In this document: positions 32,108 to 39,089 of the stretch, piece after piece
Position numbering within the stretch: the first letter of the stretch is position 1
Layout: each line of letters opens with the position of its first letter
From: an uncultured Clostridia bacterium
GTDB taxonomy: Bacteria > Bacillota > Clostridia > TANB77 > CAG-465
Direction of reading: 5' to 3'
NCBI GenBank assembly: GCA_934130325.1
Contig: CAKOYA010000009.1
Span: 1-39,089 of the forward strand
Length of the DNA: 39,089 nt
The notes under the pieces: model-generated
What the model was told of the DNA's origin: nothing
The model's input: the letters and a program-made list of their open reading frames with translations, nothing else
Database searches by the model: none
Program-made: the position numbers and the translations under genes

Positions 32108-33991
32108 ATGAGTACAAAACAATTTAAAGCTGAATCTAAAAGACTTTTAGATTTAATGATTAATTCAATTTATACAAATAAAGAGATATTTTTAAGGGAG
32201 TTAATATCAAATGCTTCAGATGCAATTGACAAATTATATTATCGTTCTTTAACTGATCAAAAGATAAAATTAAATAGAAGTGATTTTAAAATTGAGGTAA
32301 GCATAGACAAGGAGAAAAGATTAATTACAATTGAAGATAATGGTTGTGGAATGACAGAAGAAGAACTAGATAAAAATCTTGGTACTATTGCTAAGAGTGG
32401 ATCTTTAGCGTTTAAAGAGGAAAATGAGAAGAAAGATGATGTTGATATTATAGGGCAATTTGGTGTTGGTTTTTATTCATCATTTATGGTTAGTGATTTA
32501 GTAATAGTAGAAAGTAAATCTGTAGATAGTGATAAAGCATATAAATGGAGCTCAAAAGGTGTAGATGGATACTCAATAGAGCCATCTTCAAAAGATACTA
32601 ATGGTACAAAAATAACATTACATATAAAAGATGATACGGAAGAAGAAAAGTATAGTGATTTTCTTGAGAGTTATCAAATTCAAAATATAATAAAAAAGTA
32701 TTCTGATTATATTCGTTATCCAATACAAATGGAAGTAGAAAGAAATGAAAAGAAAGAAAATTCCGAAGAATATCAAATAGTGAAAGAAGTTCAAACAATT
32801 AATTCTATGGTACCTATATGGAAAAAAAATAAATCAAAAGTAAAAAATGAGGAATATGATAATTTTTATATAGAGAAGTTCCATGATTTTGAAAAACCAC
32901 TTAAAGTTATTCATAATTCAGTAGAAGGCCAGTATAAATATGATGCGTTATTGTATATACCATCACATATGCCATATGATTATTATACTAATGACTATGA
33001 AAGAGGACTACAACTTTATGCAAATGGTGTCTTAATTATGGATAAATGTCAAGATTTACTACCAGAGTATTTTGGATTTGTAAAGGGGCTTGTAGATAGT
33101 GAAGATTTGTCTTTGAATATTTCTAGAGAAATGTTACAGCATGATAGACAATTAAGAGTTATTGCTAAAAACATTGAAAATAAAATAAAATCAGAACTTG
33201 AAAAAATGTTACAAAATGATAGAAAAAATTATAACAAATTTTTTGAAATATTTGGATTACAATTAAAATATGGAACATACAATAATTTTGGAATGAATAA
33301 GGATAAGTTAAAAGATTTATTGTTATTTTATTCTTCAATTACCAAAAATAATGTTACTTTAAGAGAATATGTATCTAGAATGAAGGAAGATCAGAAAACA
33401 ATATATTATGCTTGTGGAGAAACAATAGAAAAAATAGATTTGCTACCTCAAGTTGAATTAGTAAAAGAAAAAGGATATGAGATATTATATTTAACTGATA
33501 GAGTTGATGAATTTGTATTTCAAGTGCTTAGAAATTATGATGATAAAGAGTTTAAGAATGTATCTGCTGATGATTTAGATTTGGATAGTAAAGAAGAGAA
33601 GGAAGAACTTAAAAAAGTAAATGAAGAAAATAAAGAAATGTTTGAAGTAATGAAAGAAGCTATAAATGGTGAGGTACAGGGAATAAGATTTACTCATAGA
33701 TTAAAAGAGCATCCTGTGTGTTTAACCAGCGAGGGCGCAATATCAGTAGAAATGGAAAAGACTTTAAATGCTATGCCAAATAATCAAAATGTAAAAGCTC
33801 AAACAATTCTTGAAATTAATGAGAAACATAAAATTGCAGAAAAATTAAAACAATTATACAGTAGTGATAAGGAAAAATTAAAAAGTTATGCAAAAATATT
33901 ATATAATGCAGCAAGATTAATAGAGGGATTATCTATAGAAAACCCTACTGAATTTAATAAGTTAATTTGTGATGCAATGATTAATGAATAA
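32108..33991 (+). CDS. htpG: Hsp90 chaperone HtpG
   Basis: HtpG is the bacterial Hsp90, an ATP-dependent dimeric chaperone. The 627-residue protein shows all family signatures: KQFKAESKRLLDLMINSIYTN, EIFLRELISNASDAIDKL, DNGCGMT, GTIAKSGS, IGQFGVGFYSSFMV in the ATPase domain, GVLIMDKC and SLNISREMLQ in the middle domain, and a C-terminal dimerisation domain. The GTGGAGGG ribosome binding site is good. CIRCE control is unlike B. subtilis, where htpG is not in the HrcA regulon. Confidence 0.97.
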   Translation: MSTKQFKAESKRLLDLMINSIYTNKEIFLRELISNASDAIDKLYYRSLTDQKIKLNRSDFKIEVSIDKEKRLITIEDNGCGMTEEELDKNLGTIAKSGSLAFKEENEKKDDVDIIGQFGVGFYSSFMVSDLVIVESKSVDSDKAYKWSSKGVDGYSIEPSSKDTNGTKITLHIKDDTEEEKYSDFLESYQIQNIIKKYSDYIRYPIQMEVERNEKKENSEEYQIVKEVQTINSMVPIWKKNKSKVKNEEYDNFYIEKFHDFEKPLKVIHNSVEGQYKYDALLYIPSHMPYDYYTNDYERGLQLYANGVLIMDKCQDLLPEYFGFVKGLVDSEDLSLNISREMLQHDRQLRVIAKNIENKIKSELEKMLQNDRKNYNKFFEIFGLQLKYGTYNNFGMNKDKLKDLLLFYSSITKNNVTLREYVSRMKEDQKTIYYACGETIEKIDLLPQVELVKEKGYEILYLTDRVDEFVFQVLRNYDDKEFKNVSADDLDLDSKEEKEELKKVNEENKEMFEVMKEAINGEVQGIRFTHRLKEHPVCLTSEGAISVEMEKTLNAMPNNQNVKAQTILEINEKHKIAEKLKQLYSSDKEKLKSYAKILYNAARLIEGLSIENPTEFNKLICDAMINE

Positions 33992-33994
33992 TCA

Positions 33995-34031
33995 AAAATG
34001 GATATAACATATACAGTGTTATATCCATTTT
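33995..34031. terminator. bidirectional terminator between htpG and NUDIX gene
   Basis: A 14-bp perfect stem (AAAATGGATATAAC/GTTATATCCATTTT) with a 9-base loop. Confidence 0.88.
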
Positions 34032-34042
34032 AACGTATATAA

Positions 34043-34543
34043 TTATTTATCATATTTTATTAATTTGAGCATCATATCAAAATACAATCCAATAGATGGA
34101 GTTACTAAATTATCATTAATCATTTCTCTTAACTTATCGGGTTGTATCCACTTTGCGTCTTGCACTTCTTCTTTTTGTAAGGTTAGATCTGAAATATCAA
34201 AATCAGCTTTTATTAAAAATACGTCAATAAAATCGTAAGTTCTTTTGAAAGAAAGCAGAAGTTCTGTATTTTCCTTTAAAAAATCAATTCCTAATTCTTC
34301 TCTACATTCCCTCAAAGCTGCATCTATTGGAAGTTCTCCAGAATCAACTGCACCACCTGTTTGTGACCACATATCTGGATAGTTTCTTTTATTATGGGAG
34401 CGTTTCTGGATTAAAAATTCTCCATTACTATTTAATATCCATGTATGCACAGATTGCATATATTCACCTTCAGTTTTCTCATATCTATCAGAAGATTTAT
34501 TTAAATAGTATCTTTTATTATTAAATTTATCAACAAGTTCCAT
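34043..34543 (-). CDS. NUDIX hydrolase (IDI-like)
   Basis: A 166-residue NUDIX hydrolase. The NUDIX box is complete: GGAVDSGELPIDAALRECREELGI, residues about 63-86, with REC-x-EE-x-G at its core. The surrounding IQKRSHNKRNYPDMWSQTGGAVDSGE and the C-terminal WIQPDKLREMI resemble the isopentenyl-diphosphate isomerase-like branch (YfcD type). The substrate is a nucleoside diphosphate derivative or similar; not assignable. An AGGAGGATTTT ribosome binding site and its own divergent promoter are present. Confidence 0.9.
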   Translation of the reverse strand: MELVDKFNNKRYYLNKSSDRYEKTEGEYMQSVHTWILNSNGEFLIQKRSHNKRNYPDMWSQTGGAVDSGELPIDAALRECREELGIDFLKENTELLLSFKRTYDFIDVFLIKADFDISDLTLQKEEVQDAKWIQPDKLREMINDNLVTPSIGLYFDMMLKLIKYDK

Positions 34544-34578
34544 AAAGCAAAATCCTCCTAAAAAATTGTATGAAGATT

Positions 34579-34607
34579 ATTTTAACATAATAATTTCATT
34601 TTTACAA
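34579..34607 (-). promoter_or_regulatory. promoter of NUDIX gene
   Basis: On the minus strand: TTGTAA (34607-34602), a 17-base spacer, TAAAAT (34584-34579) with a TGT extension. Confidence 0.75.
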
Positions 34608-34640
34608 GCTGATGATAAGAATTTAATTAAATCTCTGTAT

Positions 34641-34669
34641 TTACTTTAAGTGAAAATTATGTTAAAATT
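34641..34669 (+). promoter_or_regulatory. promoter of small gene and GIY-YIG gene
   Basis: TTTACT at 34641-34646, a 17-base spacer, TAAAAT at 34664-34669 with a TGT extension. Confidence 0.7.
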
Positions 34670-34692
34670 AGGTTAAATAAAGAAGGAGAAGC

Positions 34693-34944
34693 ATGAAAAA
34701 AATATATAAAGAAGCAAATAAATGTGAAACAGAAACAACAATAAATGTACTATATAGTGAAAAAATAATATCTATTTATACTAACAAGGTAGATTTACAA
34801 AAAAAGTTAATGAAAATATTAGGAAAACCTAAAAAAGAGTATATAAAAGGAAGGTCTATCGTTGGCACTCAGTGGGAAATACCTTTTAATGAGAAAAGTA
34901 AGATAACACAAATGATATTAAAGGCAAATATTTTTGAACTTTAA
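34693..34944 (+). CDS. small conserved hypothetical protein
   Basis: An 83-residue protein: ETTINVLYSEKIISIYTNK in the first half, KPKKEYIKGRSIVGTQWEIPF in the second, ending ILKANIFEL. I have an impression of similar clostridial proteins but cannot name a family. No membrane segment. GAAGGAGAA precedes the ATG. The GIY-YIG gene follows after 21 bases on the same transcript. Confidence 0.7.
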   Translation: MKKIYKEANKCETETTINVLYSEKIISIYTNKVDLQKKLMKILGKPKKEYIKGRSIVGTQWEIPFNEKSKITQMILKANIFEL

Positions 34945-34965
34945 GGATAAGAGGTCGTTATTGAT

Positions 34966-35310
34966 ATGTATTATGTATATATGTTAAGATGTGTAGATAA
35001 CACTATTTATACTGGTATAACAGTAGATATATTTAGGAGAACTAAAGAACACATAAAAAGAAAAAAGAAGTGTGCAAAATATACTAGGACTCATCCGGGA
35101 TTAAAACTAGAAATGGCATGGATAACTGAAAATAGAGTACTTGCATCAAAGCTGGAATATAACATAAAGAGATTAAGTAAAGACAAAAAAGAAAGAGTAA
35201 TCATTAATGGAGATTTGGAAGAATTTTTAAAAGATAAAGTAGAAATAGATAAATATATATTAATGGACAAGCATATATGTAGTGATATAAATAATCAAGT
35301 ACTATATTAA
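34966..35310 (+). CDS. GIY-YIG domain protein (UPF0213/YazA-like)
   Basis: A 114-residue single-domain GIY-YIG nuclease-like protein: YYVYMLRCVDNTIYTGITVDIFRRTKEH at the start and a conserved E in ASKLEYNIKRLSKDKKE. Relatives include YazA, of unclear role in DNA metabolism. Interestingly, yazA lies between yabB and yabC in B. subtilis, but here it is 23 kb from the yabB/yabC-like pair. The 30-residue tail after the domain is longer than usual. Confidence 0.87.
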   Translation: MYYVYMLRCVDNTIYTGITVDIFRRTKEHIKRKKKCAKYTRTHPGLKLEMAWITENRVLASKLEYNIKRLSKDKKERVIINGDLEEFLKDKVEIDKYILMDKHICSDINNQVLY

Positions 35311-35332
35311 ATAAGTATTTGATTATTTTTTC
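35290..35332 (+). terminator. terminator of GIY-YIG gene
   Basis: A 14-bp stem (AATAATCAAGTACT facing AGTATTTGATTATT, one G-U pair) overlapping the stop codon, then a T-run. Confidence 0.85.
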
Positions 35333-35359
35333 TATAAATATTAGAAAGGACAAGGAGTT

Positions 35360-36352
35360 ATGAAAAGCGTTTTAAGGAAGAGAATAATGGATAAATATTC
35401 ATTGTATGATGGTATGATTTTGGAAACCTATAAAATTAAAAAAATTGTTAGAATTGAAAACATTCTTATAAATGAAATTGCATTTTTATTAGGTTTGTAT
35501 AAAGGGGTATTATATAATGAAAATACAAAATATTCTAGAATTAATTTGAGTAAAAATATAAGTATAAAGGATAATATAAAATTAATTTTATTAGATTTAA
35601 AATACTTAAAAAGATATGGTCAAAGATCGTATACTAAAAATGAAATTATAAAACTCTGTAAAATGTATGATGTAGAAATTAATGATTTTTTAAAGTATTC
35701 AAAAAGGAATATTAGCTGTTTTTCAGATAATTTAGAAATAATTCAAAAAAATGATTTGGGATTATGGATTGGTCCAAATCCTATGGTTACTAGGACATTT
35801 TTGATAAAAAATAATGACTTAATAGATAAAGGATTAAAAAAAATGTGTTATATAATTATGAAAAAATATAATTGTTATAATCAAAAAGATGACCTGTATT
35901 TAGCGGGTAAAGAGGCAATTTTAAAAAACGGACAACTAGAAAAAAATTTTAGGTTTGATAAGGAAAGAATGTTTAATAAATTCTTTTTCAGGGCAAAGTG
36001 GGCAATGGTAGATTATATTATACAAAATTATAAATATATACTTTCAGAAAATGAATTTGATAAAAAAGTGGATATTAGTTATTATATTTATGATGTTGAA
36101 GAAGAATTAAAATTTAATTTATTAAAAAATATTTCTTTTAATATGTTAGAACAGATAGTTATAGAAGAATTAATAAATAATTTAGATGAGTCATTAGAAA
36201 ATAGAAAAAAAGTTTTTAATATGATAATAAAAAAATTAGATATAAACTTAAAAAAGTTAAATGAAATTATTTATAGCATTCAACTAAAAATTGTAAATAG
36301 TGGAAATGTTAGATTATGTAATAATGAAAGGGTGATTTTAAAAAGTGAATGA
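35360..36352 (+). CDS. hypothetical protein with sigma-region-2-like segment
   Basis: A 330-residue, very Lys/Asn/Ile-rich soluble protein. Residues about 180-220, DDLYLAGKEAILKN...FRFDKERMFNKFFFRAKWAMVDYI, follow the layout of sigma-70 region 2 (DLIQEG-x-x-G-x-x-x-A...F-D...K-F...Y-x-x-x-W-I-R). The match is distant and by eye, and a clear region 4 is not visible. The N-terminal half is unlike known sigma factors. Its stop overlaps the start of the next gene (8 bases), which encodes a membrane protein, as in sigma/anti-sigma pairs. The ribosome binding site AAAGGACAAGGAG is good. Function is inferred, not shown. Confidence 0.55.
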   Translation: MKSVLRKRIMDKYSLYDGMILETYKIKKIVRIENILINEIAFLLGLYKGVLYNENTKYSRINLSKNISIKDNIKLILLDLKYLKRYGQRSYTKNEIIKLCKMYDVEINDFLKYSKRNISCFSDNLEIIQKNDLGLWIGPNPMVTRTFLIKNNDLIDKGLKKMCYIIMKKYNCYNQKDDLYLAGKEAILKNGQLEKNFRFDKERMFNKFFFRAKWAMVDYIIQNYKYILSENEFDKKVDISYYIYDVEEELKFNLLKNISFNMLEQIVIEELINNLDESLENRKKVFNMIIKKLDINLKKLNEIIYSIQLKIVNSGNVRLCNNERVILKSE

Positions 36353-37131
36353 TAATAAATTAATTATTAGTGGAAGCGATGTGATTTCTGAGATAATAAG
36401 AATATTTGAAAACGAAAGCTTAGTTGTAAAAAATACTTTAAGAATTAAGAAGTTATTTAGTTTTATTATCTTAATTCTTGTTATTAATGGAAGTATATGG
36501 CTTTTTTTTAGAAATAATGTTCATGTTTTTGATACTACAATAATATTTGCAACTTTTATATATTTTGTATATATTTTTGTATACTTTTTAAAACGGGGTA
36601 TATGAGTATACCAAAGACATTGGTGGAAGAAAAATAAATATATTTAAATTAAAATCATTACTTATCGATATAAATTTTAACTTAAGGATAATGAAGCAAA
36701 ATGAAGAAGAAATTTTTAAGAAAATATTAATAAAAAATAAGCTCTACAGTGTAGAATGTATGTCACAAATAAGAGATTATTTGTTGGAAAATAAAAATGA
36801 AAACTCAAATAAAGTTTCTAATATATTAAAAAATGCATTTGGAGTTTACTTAATTCCTATACTATTTGGTATAATTGGTATATATACTTCATTTGCAAGT
36901 AATGCAGATTATAAAGTTGAATTAATAAAAATATTATATATAGTTTTTGCCATTTTTGCTATTTTTACCGTAATAATTATTATTAGTATAACTCATATAT
37001 TAAAAGAAGAATCTATAACTGAAAGTTATACTGTAAAGAGGATTATTAAGCTATTAACAAATAATATAATTATTATTGAATCAAGAAGAAATTACATAAA
37101 AAAAAGAAATAAAATTAGTAGATTGAGTTGA
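36345..37131 (+). CDS. four-helix membrane protein, with +1 frameshift
   Basis: Frame 0 from GTG 36345 encodes two membrane helices (about 37-55 and 64-82), then K-R-G-I-stop at 36605. The +1 frame is closed by TAA at 36589-36591 but open from 36592 to 37131. It encodes a soluble segment of about 80 residues and two more helices (about 165-185 and 198-221 of the joined protein). The only place to change frame is 36591-36605, which reads AAA CGG GGT ATA TGA. Skipping the C gives FLK-GVYEYTKDIGG and a 261-residue protein. Coupled to the sigma-like gene by overlap. No family recognised; an anti-sigma or signalling partner role is a guess from context. Read without the shift, these would be two small membrane proteins, the second lacking a ribosome binding site. 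Confidence 0.7.
36594..36597 (+). other. CGG-G: putative +1 frameshift site in membrane protein gene
   Basis: Frame 0: AAA CGG GGT ATA TGA. Frame +1: GGG GTA TAT GAG TAT. The allowed window between the +1-frame stop and the 0-frame stop is only about four codons and includes this CGG. Confidence 0.7.
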
Positions 37132-37156
37132 CATTTTACAAGTTATTTTATATAAT
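37128..37156 (+). promoter_or_regulatory. consensus promoter truncated by IS insertion
   Basis: TTGACA at 37128-37133, a 17-base spacer, TATAAT at 37151-37156. The IS terminal repeat begins 5 bases further on, so the original target gene is now beyond the element. Confidence 0.85.
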
Positions 37157-37172
37157 CCTAAATTTGACAGTT

Positions 37173-37211
37173 AAAAGCTAGAAACGTTGTATACCAACGC
37201 TTCTAGCTTTT
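37173..37211 (-). terminator. hairpin at IS end, downstream of transposase
   Basis: AAAAGCTAGAAACGTTG pairs with CAACGCTTCTAGCTTTT around TATAC, with one A-C mismatch. It lies between the transposase stop and the terminal repeat and probably ends transposase mRNA and blocks readthrough into the element. Confidence 0.8.
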
Positions 37212-37232
37212 CAAAAGTGCACAATGTTTTAG

Positions 37233-38954
37233 TTATTTTATTTTTTTAAAAATATTTTTTAAATTCCTGTTACTAAGTATTTCATAATCAGTCCTAAAAC
37301 CAAATTTATCGTGCAAATCATCTGTTAAGTCAGTTCTTGTATATGTTGGAATATAGCCATTTCCAATGCTTTCTGAAAAGTTCATATCTTTTAATGTATC
37401 AATGATTTTAGATGTAGTATAGTTTTCTTCTAATCTTTTTTCTAAGAATCTAAGAAGAACTAATGAAAGAAAACAAGTAGTAAAATGAGCTGTAATTCTG
37501 TCGTCTCTGCTTAAATATACAGGTCTAGCTTTAAATTCACTTTTCATAATTCTAAAGCTTTCTTCAATTTCCCATCTTCTTTGATTTACTTTTATTATTT
37601 CTTCAGCATTATCATCAAGATTAGTACATACACCATAAAATCCATCAAACTTTTCTTCTTTCTGAATTACATCATTGTTTAATGTTAGAAGTTTCTTTTT
37701 AGCTATTTCTCCATCATTAGTGATATTAGTTTTCTTTATGAATCTTTTAAAATCGTTTTGATTACATTTATCAAGTTTAAAACATTTATTAGCAATTGCA
37801 ACTTTAGCTCTTTCAATTTGAGAATTACGAATTTGTCTTTGATAATTTTTGTATTTTAAAGAGTAGGTTACAATCAGCTTTTGTTCTAGTCCATTTTCAT
37901 TAATCCAGCGCTCTTTAAAGAATACTCTATCTTTGTAAAGTTCAATAGATAGTTCATCTTTTTCAATATCATTAATATTATATATTTTATCATCTCCAGA
38001 AAGATGCCACTCATCAGGAGATAAAGCCCAATCCATTAAATGCTTTTTCAATTTCTTAATGGATTGAGTGGTGATAAAAGCACGTTCATCCTTATCATTA
38101 AATTTCCTATTAGCATTAGAAGCAAGACCAGCATCAGTACAAACAATGAATTTAGACAATTTAAAGTCCTCTAATATTTTTTCTTCTAAAGGTTTTAGAG
38201 TAACTTGTTCATTGGTATTGCCAGCAGTGATATCAAAAGCTAAAGGAATACCATCGCCATCCATGAAAAGTCCCATTTGAGTAATTGGATTAGGTCTATG
38301 TTCCTTAGAAGGACCATATTGTCTTAAACCACTTTCTTGTTCAATTTCAAAGAAGTAATTAGTACAATCGTAGTAAAGGATATTAGTATTTCTTTTAGAA
38401 ATTTTTAAACTATTCATATACAGTTCAGATTGAATGAAATCAGTTTCTTTTGAAATCACTTCTAAAGCACGATAAATATCATGCAATTCAAAATTAGGCT
38501 GTTCGATATATTTTTTAGATAATTCAAATGTGGCTAATTTTGAAGAAGGATATATTATTCTACTATATATTAACCTTGACAATATGCTATTTAAGTCATA
38601 AGTGAATTTATACTTTTGAGAAATATCCTTACAGATAGTATTCAAACCTAATTCATAATATATTTTTTCTAAGAAAAGATATCCACCATTAAAGGAAATT
38701 TGCTGATTTTTTTGGATTATTTTTGAAGGATTATATTTTACAAGAACATTTCTATTCCCATTTTTTTCTTGTTTATTTAATTCCTCTACATACTGTTTAG
38801 CCCATTCAATAGGGTCTTGATTTAAATTTTGTTTTAGTTTTTCATAAGTACCTAATTTCTCAACAACTTTATTTGTTCTTTTTTTATTTTGGTATACAGA
38901 TTTAACAACATAAAGAGATTGAGCATTTTTTGACTTTATTATTTGTAATCTCAT
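37233..38954 (-). CDS. IS1634-family (IS4 superfamily) DDE transposase
   Basis: A 573-residue transposase with an IS4-type DDE core. The first Asp lies in LYYDCTNYFFEIE, the second in FIVCTDAGLAS. The catalytic Glu lies in the long-insertion region RRWEIEESFRIMKSEFKARPVYL, followed by the C-terminal HFTTCFLSLVLLRFLEKRL typical of IS1634. The start is set at ATG 38954 (minus strand), preceded by AAGGAG. The open frame upstream of it crosses the promoter and is not coding. The gene is intact, so the element may be active. Confidence 0.92.
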   Translation of the reverse strand: MRLQIIKSKNAQSLYVVKSVYQNKKRTNKVVEKLGTYEKLKQNLNQDPIEWAKQYVEELNKQEKNGNRNVLVKYNPSKIIQKNQQISFNGGYLFLEKIYYELGLNTICKDISQKYKFTYDLNSILSRLIYSRIIYPSSKLATFELSKKYIEQPNFELHDIYRALEVISKETDFIQSELYMNSLKISKRNTNILYYDCTNYFFEIEQESGLRQYGPSKEHRPNPITQMGLFMDGDGIPLAFDITAGNTNEQVTLKPLEEKILEDFKLSKFIVCTDAGLASNANRKFNDKDERAFITTQSIKKLKKHLMDWALSPDEWHLSGDDKIYNINDIEKDELSIELYKDRVFFKERWINENGLEQKLIVTYSLKYKNYQRQIRNSQIERAKVAIANKCFKLDKCNQNDFKRFIKKTNITNDGEIAKKKLLTLNNDVIQKEEKFDGFYGVCTNLDDNAEEIIKVNQRRWEIEESFRIMKSEFKARPVYLSRDDRITAHFTTCFLSLVLLRFLEKRLEENYTTSKIIDTLKDMNFSESIGNGYIPTYTRTDLTDDLHDKFGFRTDYEILSNRNLKNIFKKIK

Positions 38955-38976
38955 AATTAAAATTCTCCTTAGTGTA

Positions 38977-39005
38977 ATTTTAACACATTGTGAAACATTG
39001 TGCAA
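38977..39005 (-). promoter_or_regulatory. transposase promoter
   Basis: On the minus strand: TTGCAC (39005-39000), a 17-base spacer, TAAAAT (38982-38977) with a TGT extension. The spacer contains two direct copies of CACAATGT. Confidence 0.75.
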
Positions 39006-39089
39006 TACAAAATGTGCAAATTTGACAAAAAAATTAAGCATTATCAGTGCTTACATCAATTTTTGATTCAATTAACTGTCAAATTCCCG

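Larger units (their letters stand above)
37161..39085 (-). mobile_element. IS1634/IS4-superfamily insertion sequence, complete
   Basis: An element of 1925 bases bounded by 14-bp perfect terminal inverted repeats, AATTTGACAGTTAA at 37161-37174 and its complement at 39072-39085. It holds one intact transposase gene on the minus strand. Subterminal inverted copies of GCACAATGTTT lie at 37219-37229 and 38993-39003. Only 4 bases follow the right end, so a target duplication cannot be verified; none is evident. Confidence 0.88.

Noticed and set aside
36691..37131. A separate small membrane protein starting at ATG 36691
   Set aside because: No Shine-Dalgarno sequence precedes it, and the same frame is open for a further 32 codons upstream, up to the CGG junction.
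38955..39041. Upstream extension of the transposase frame
   Set aside because: It covers the predicted promoter and ribosome binding site; the family starts near MRLQIIKSK.
1..39089. CRISPR array, prophage, secondary metabolite or defence system
   Set aside because: No regularly spaced repeats, cas-like, integrase, restriction or toxin-antitoxin signatures were seen in any frame.

Overview
The window is very AT-rich chromosomal DNA from a low-GC Firmicute, most likely an uncultured gut-type member of the Clostridia. The support is SpoVG, a DUF1540 protein, single-chain glycyl-tRNA synthetase, CdaA, a CIRCE site, strong GGAGG ribosome binding sites with ATG/GTG/TTG starts, and AGA/AGG as the usual Arg codons. 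Nearly all of it is core housekeeping DNA in short operons separated by clear hairpin terminators. Promoters are easy to read: TTGACA-like, a 17-base spacer, TATAAT-like, often with a TGN extension. No gene-free stretch exceeds about 300 bases.

Layout. 0.2-4.3 kb: patatin-like lipase, secreted SH3/CAP protein (minus strand), FAD oxidoreductase, DUF2344 protein. 4.4-9.7 kb: spoVG, a shortened uvrC, DUF1540, murD (interrupted by a +1 shift), a pseudopilin-like protein and a CNNM/CBS membrane protein. 9.7-14.8 kb: divergent rluA-type and trmN6-rsmI genes from apparently leaderless promoters, a PHP phosphoesterase, an orphan phage holin-like pair, and rsmE. 15-18.6 kb: ruvB-DUF1653-queH-membrane protein, then a BspA-type LRR gene of foreign codon use. 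18.7-25 kb: pnp with a long stem in its leader, a P-loop/Asp23 gene (interrupted by a +1 shift), a membrane-anchored protein, glyS, a tiny DUF4044 protein and cdaA. 25-30 kb: an unknown protein, greA, lysS, a peptidoglycan-binding protein, dCMP deaminase and trmL. 30-34.5 kb: elongator tRNA-Met, an ArsP_2-type metal exporter behind initiator tRNA-fMet on the minus strand, two tandem paralogous small proteins, htpG under a CIRCE operator, and a NUDIX hydrolase. 34.7-39.1 kb: a small unknown protein, a GIY-YIG protein, a sigma-region-2-like protein coupled to a four-helix membrane protein (third +1 shift), then an IS1634/IS4-type insertion sequence that fills the window's right end.

The most striking observation is that three separate genes (murD, the P-loop/Asp23 gene and the membrane gene at 36.3 kb) are each split by exactly one extra base. 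In all three the break sits on an in-frame CGG codon, and skipping the C restores the frame as GGN (Gly) followed by family-consistent sequence. CGG is otherwise almost absent: I found only three other in-frame CGG codons, two of them in the foreign-looking LRR gene. This points to +1 translational frameshifting, or quadruplet-like decoding, at a rare or unassigned CGG codon. The alternative is a strangely specific set of mutations or sequencing errors. All other claims rest on reading the sequence and on family recognition; no searches were run.
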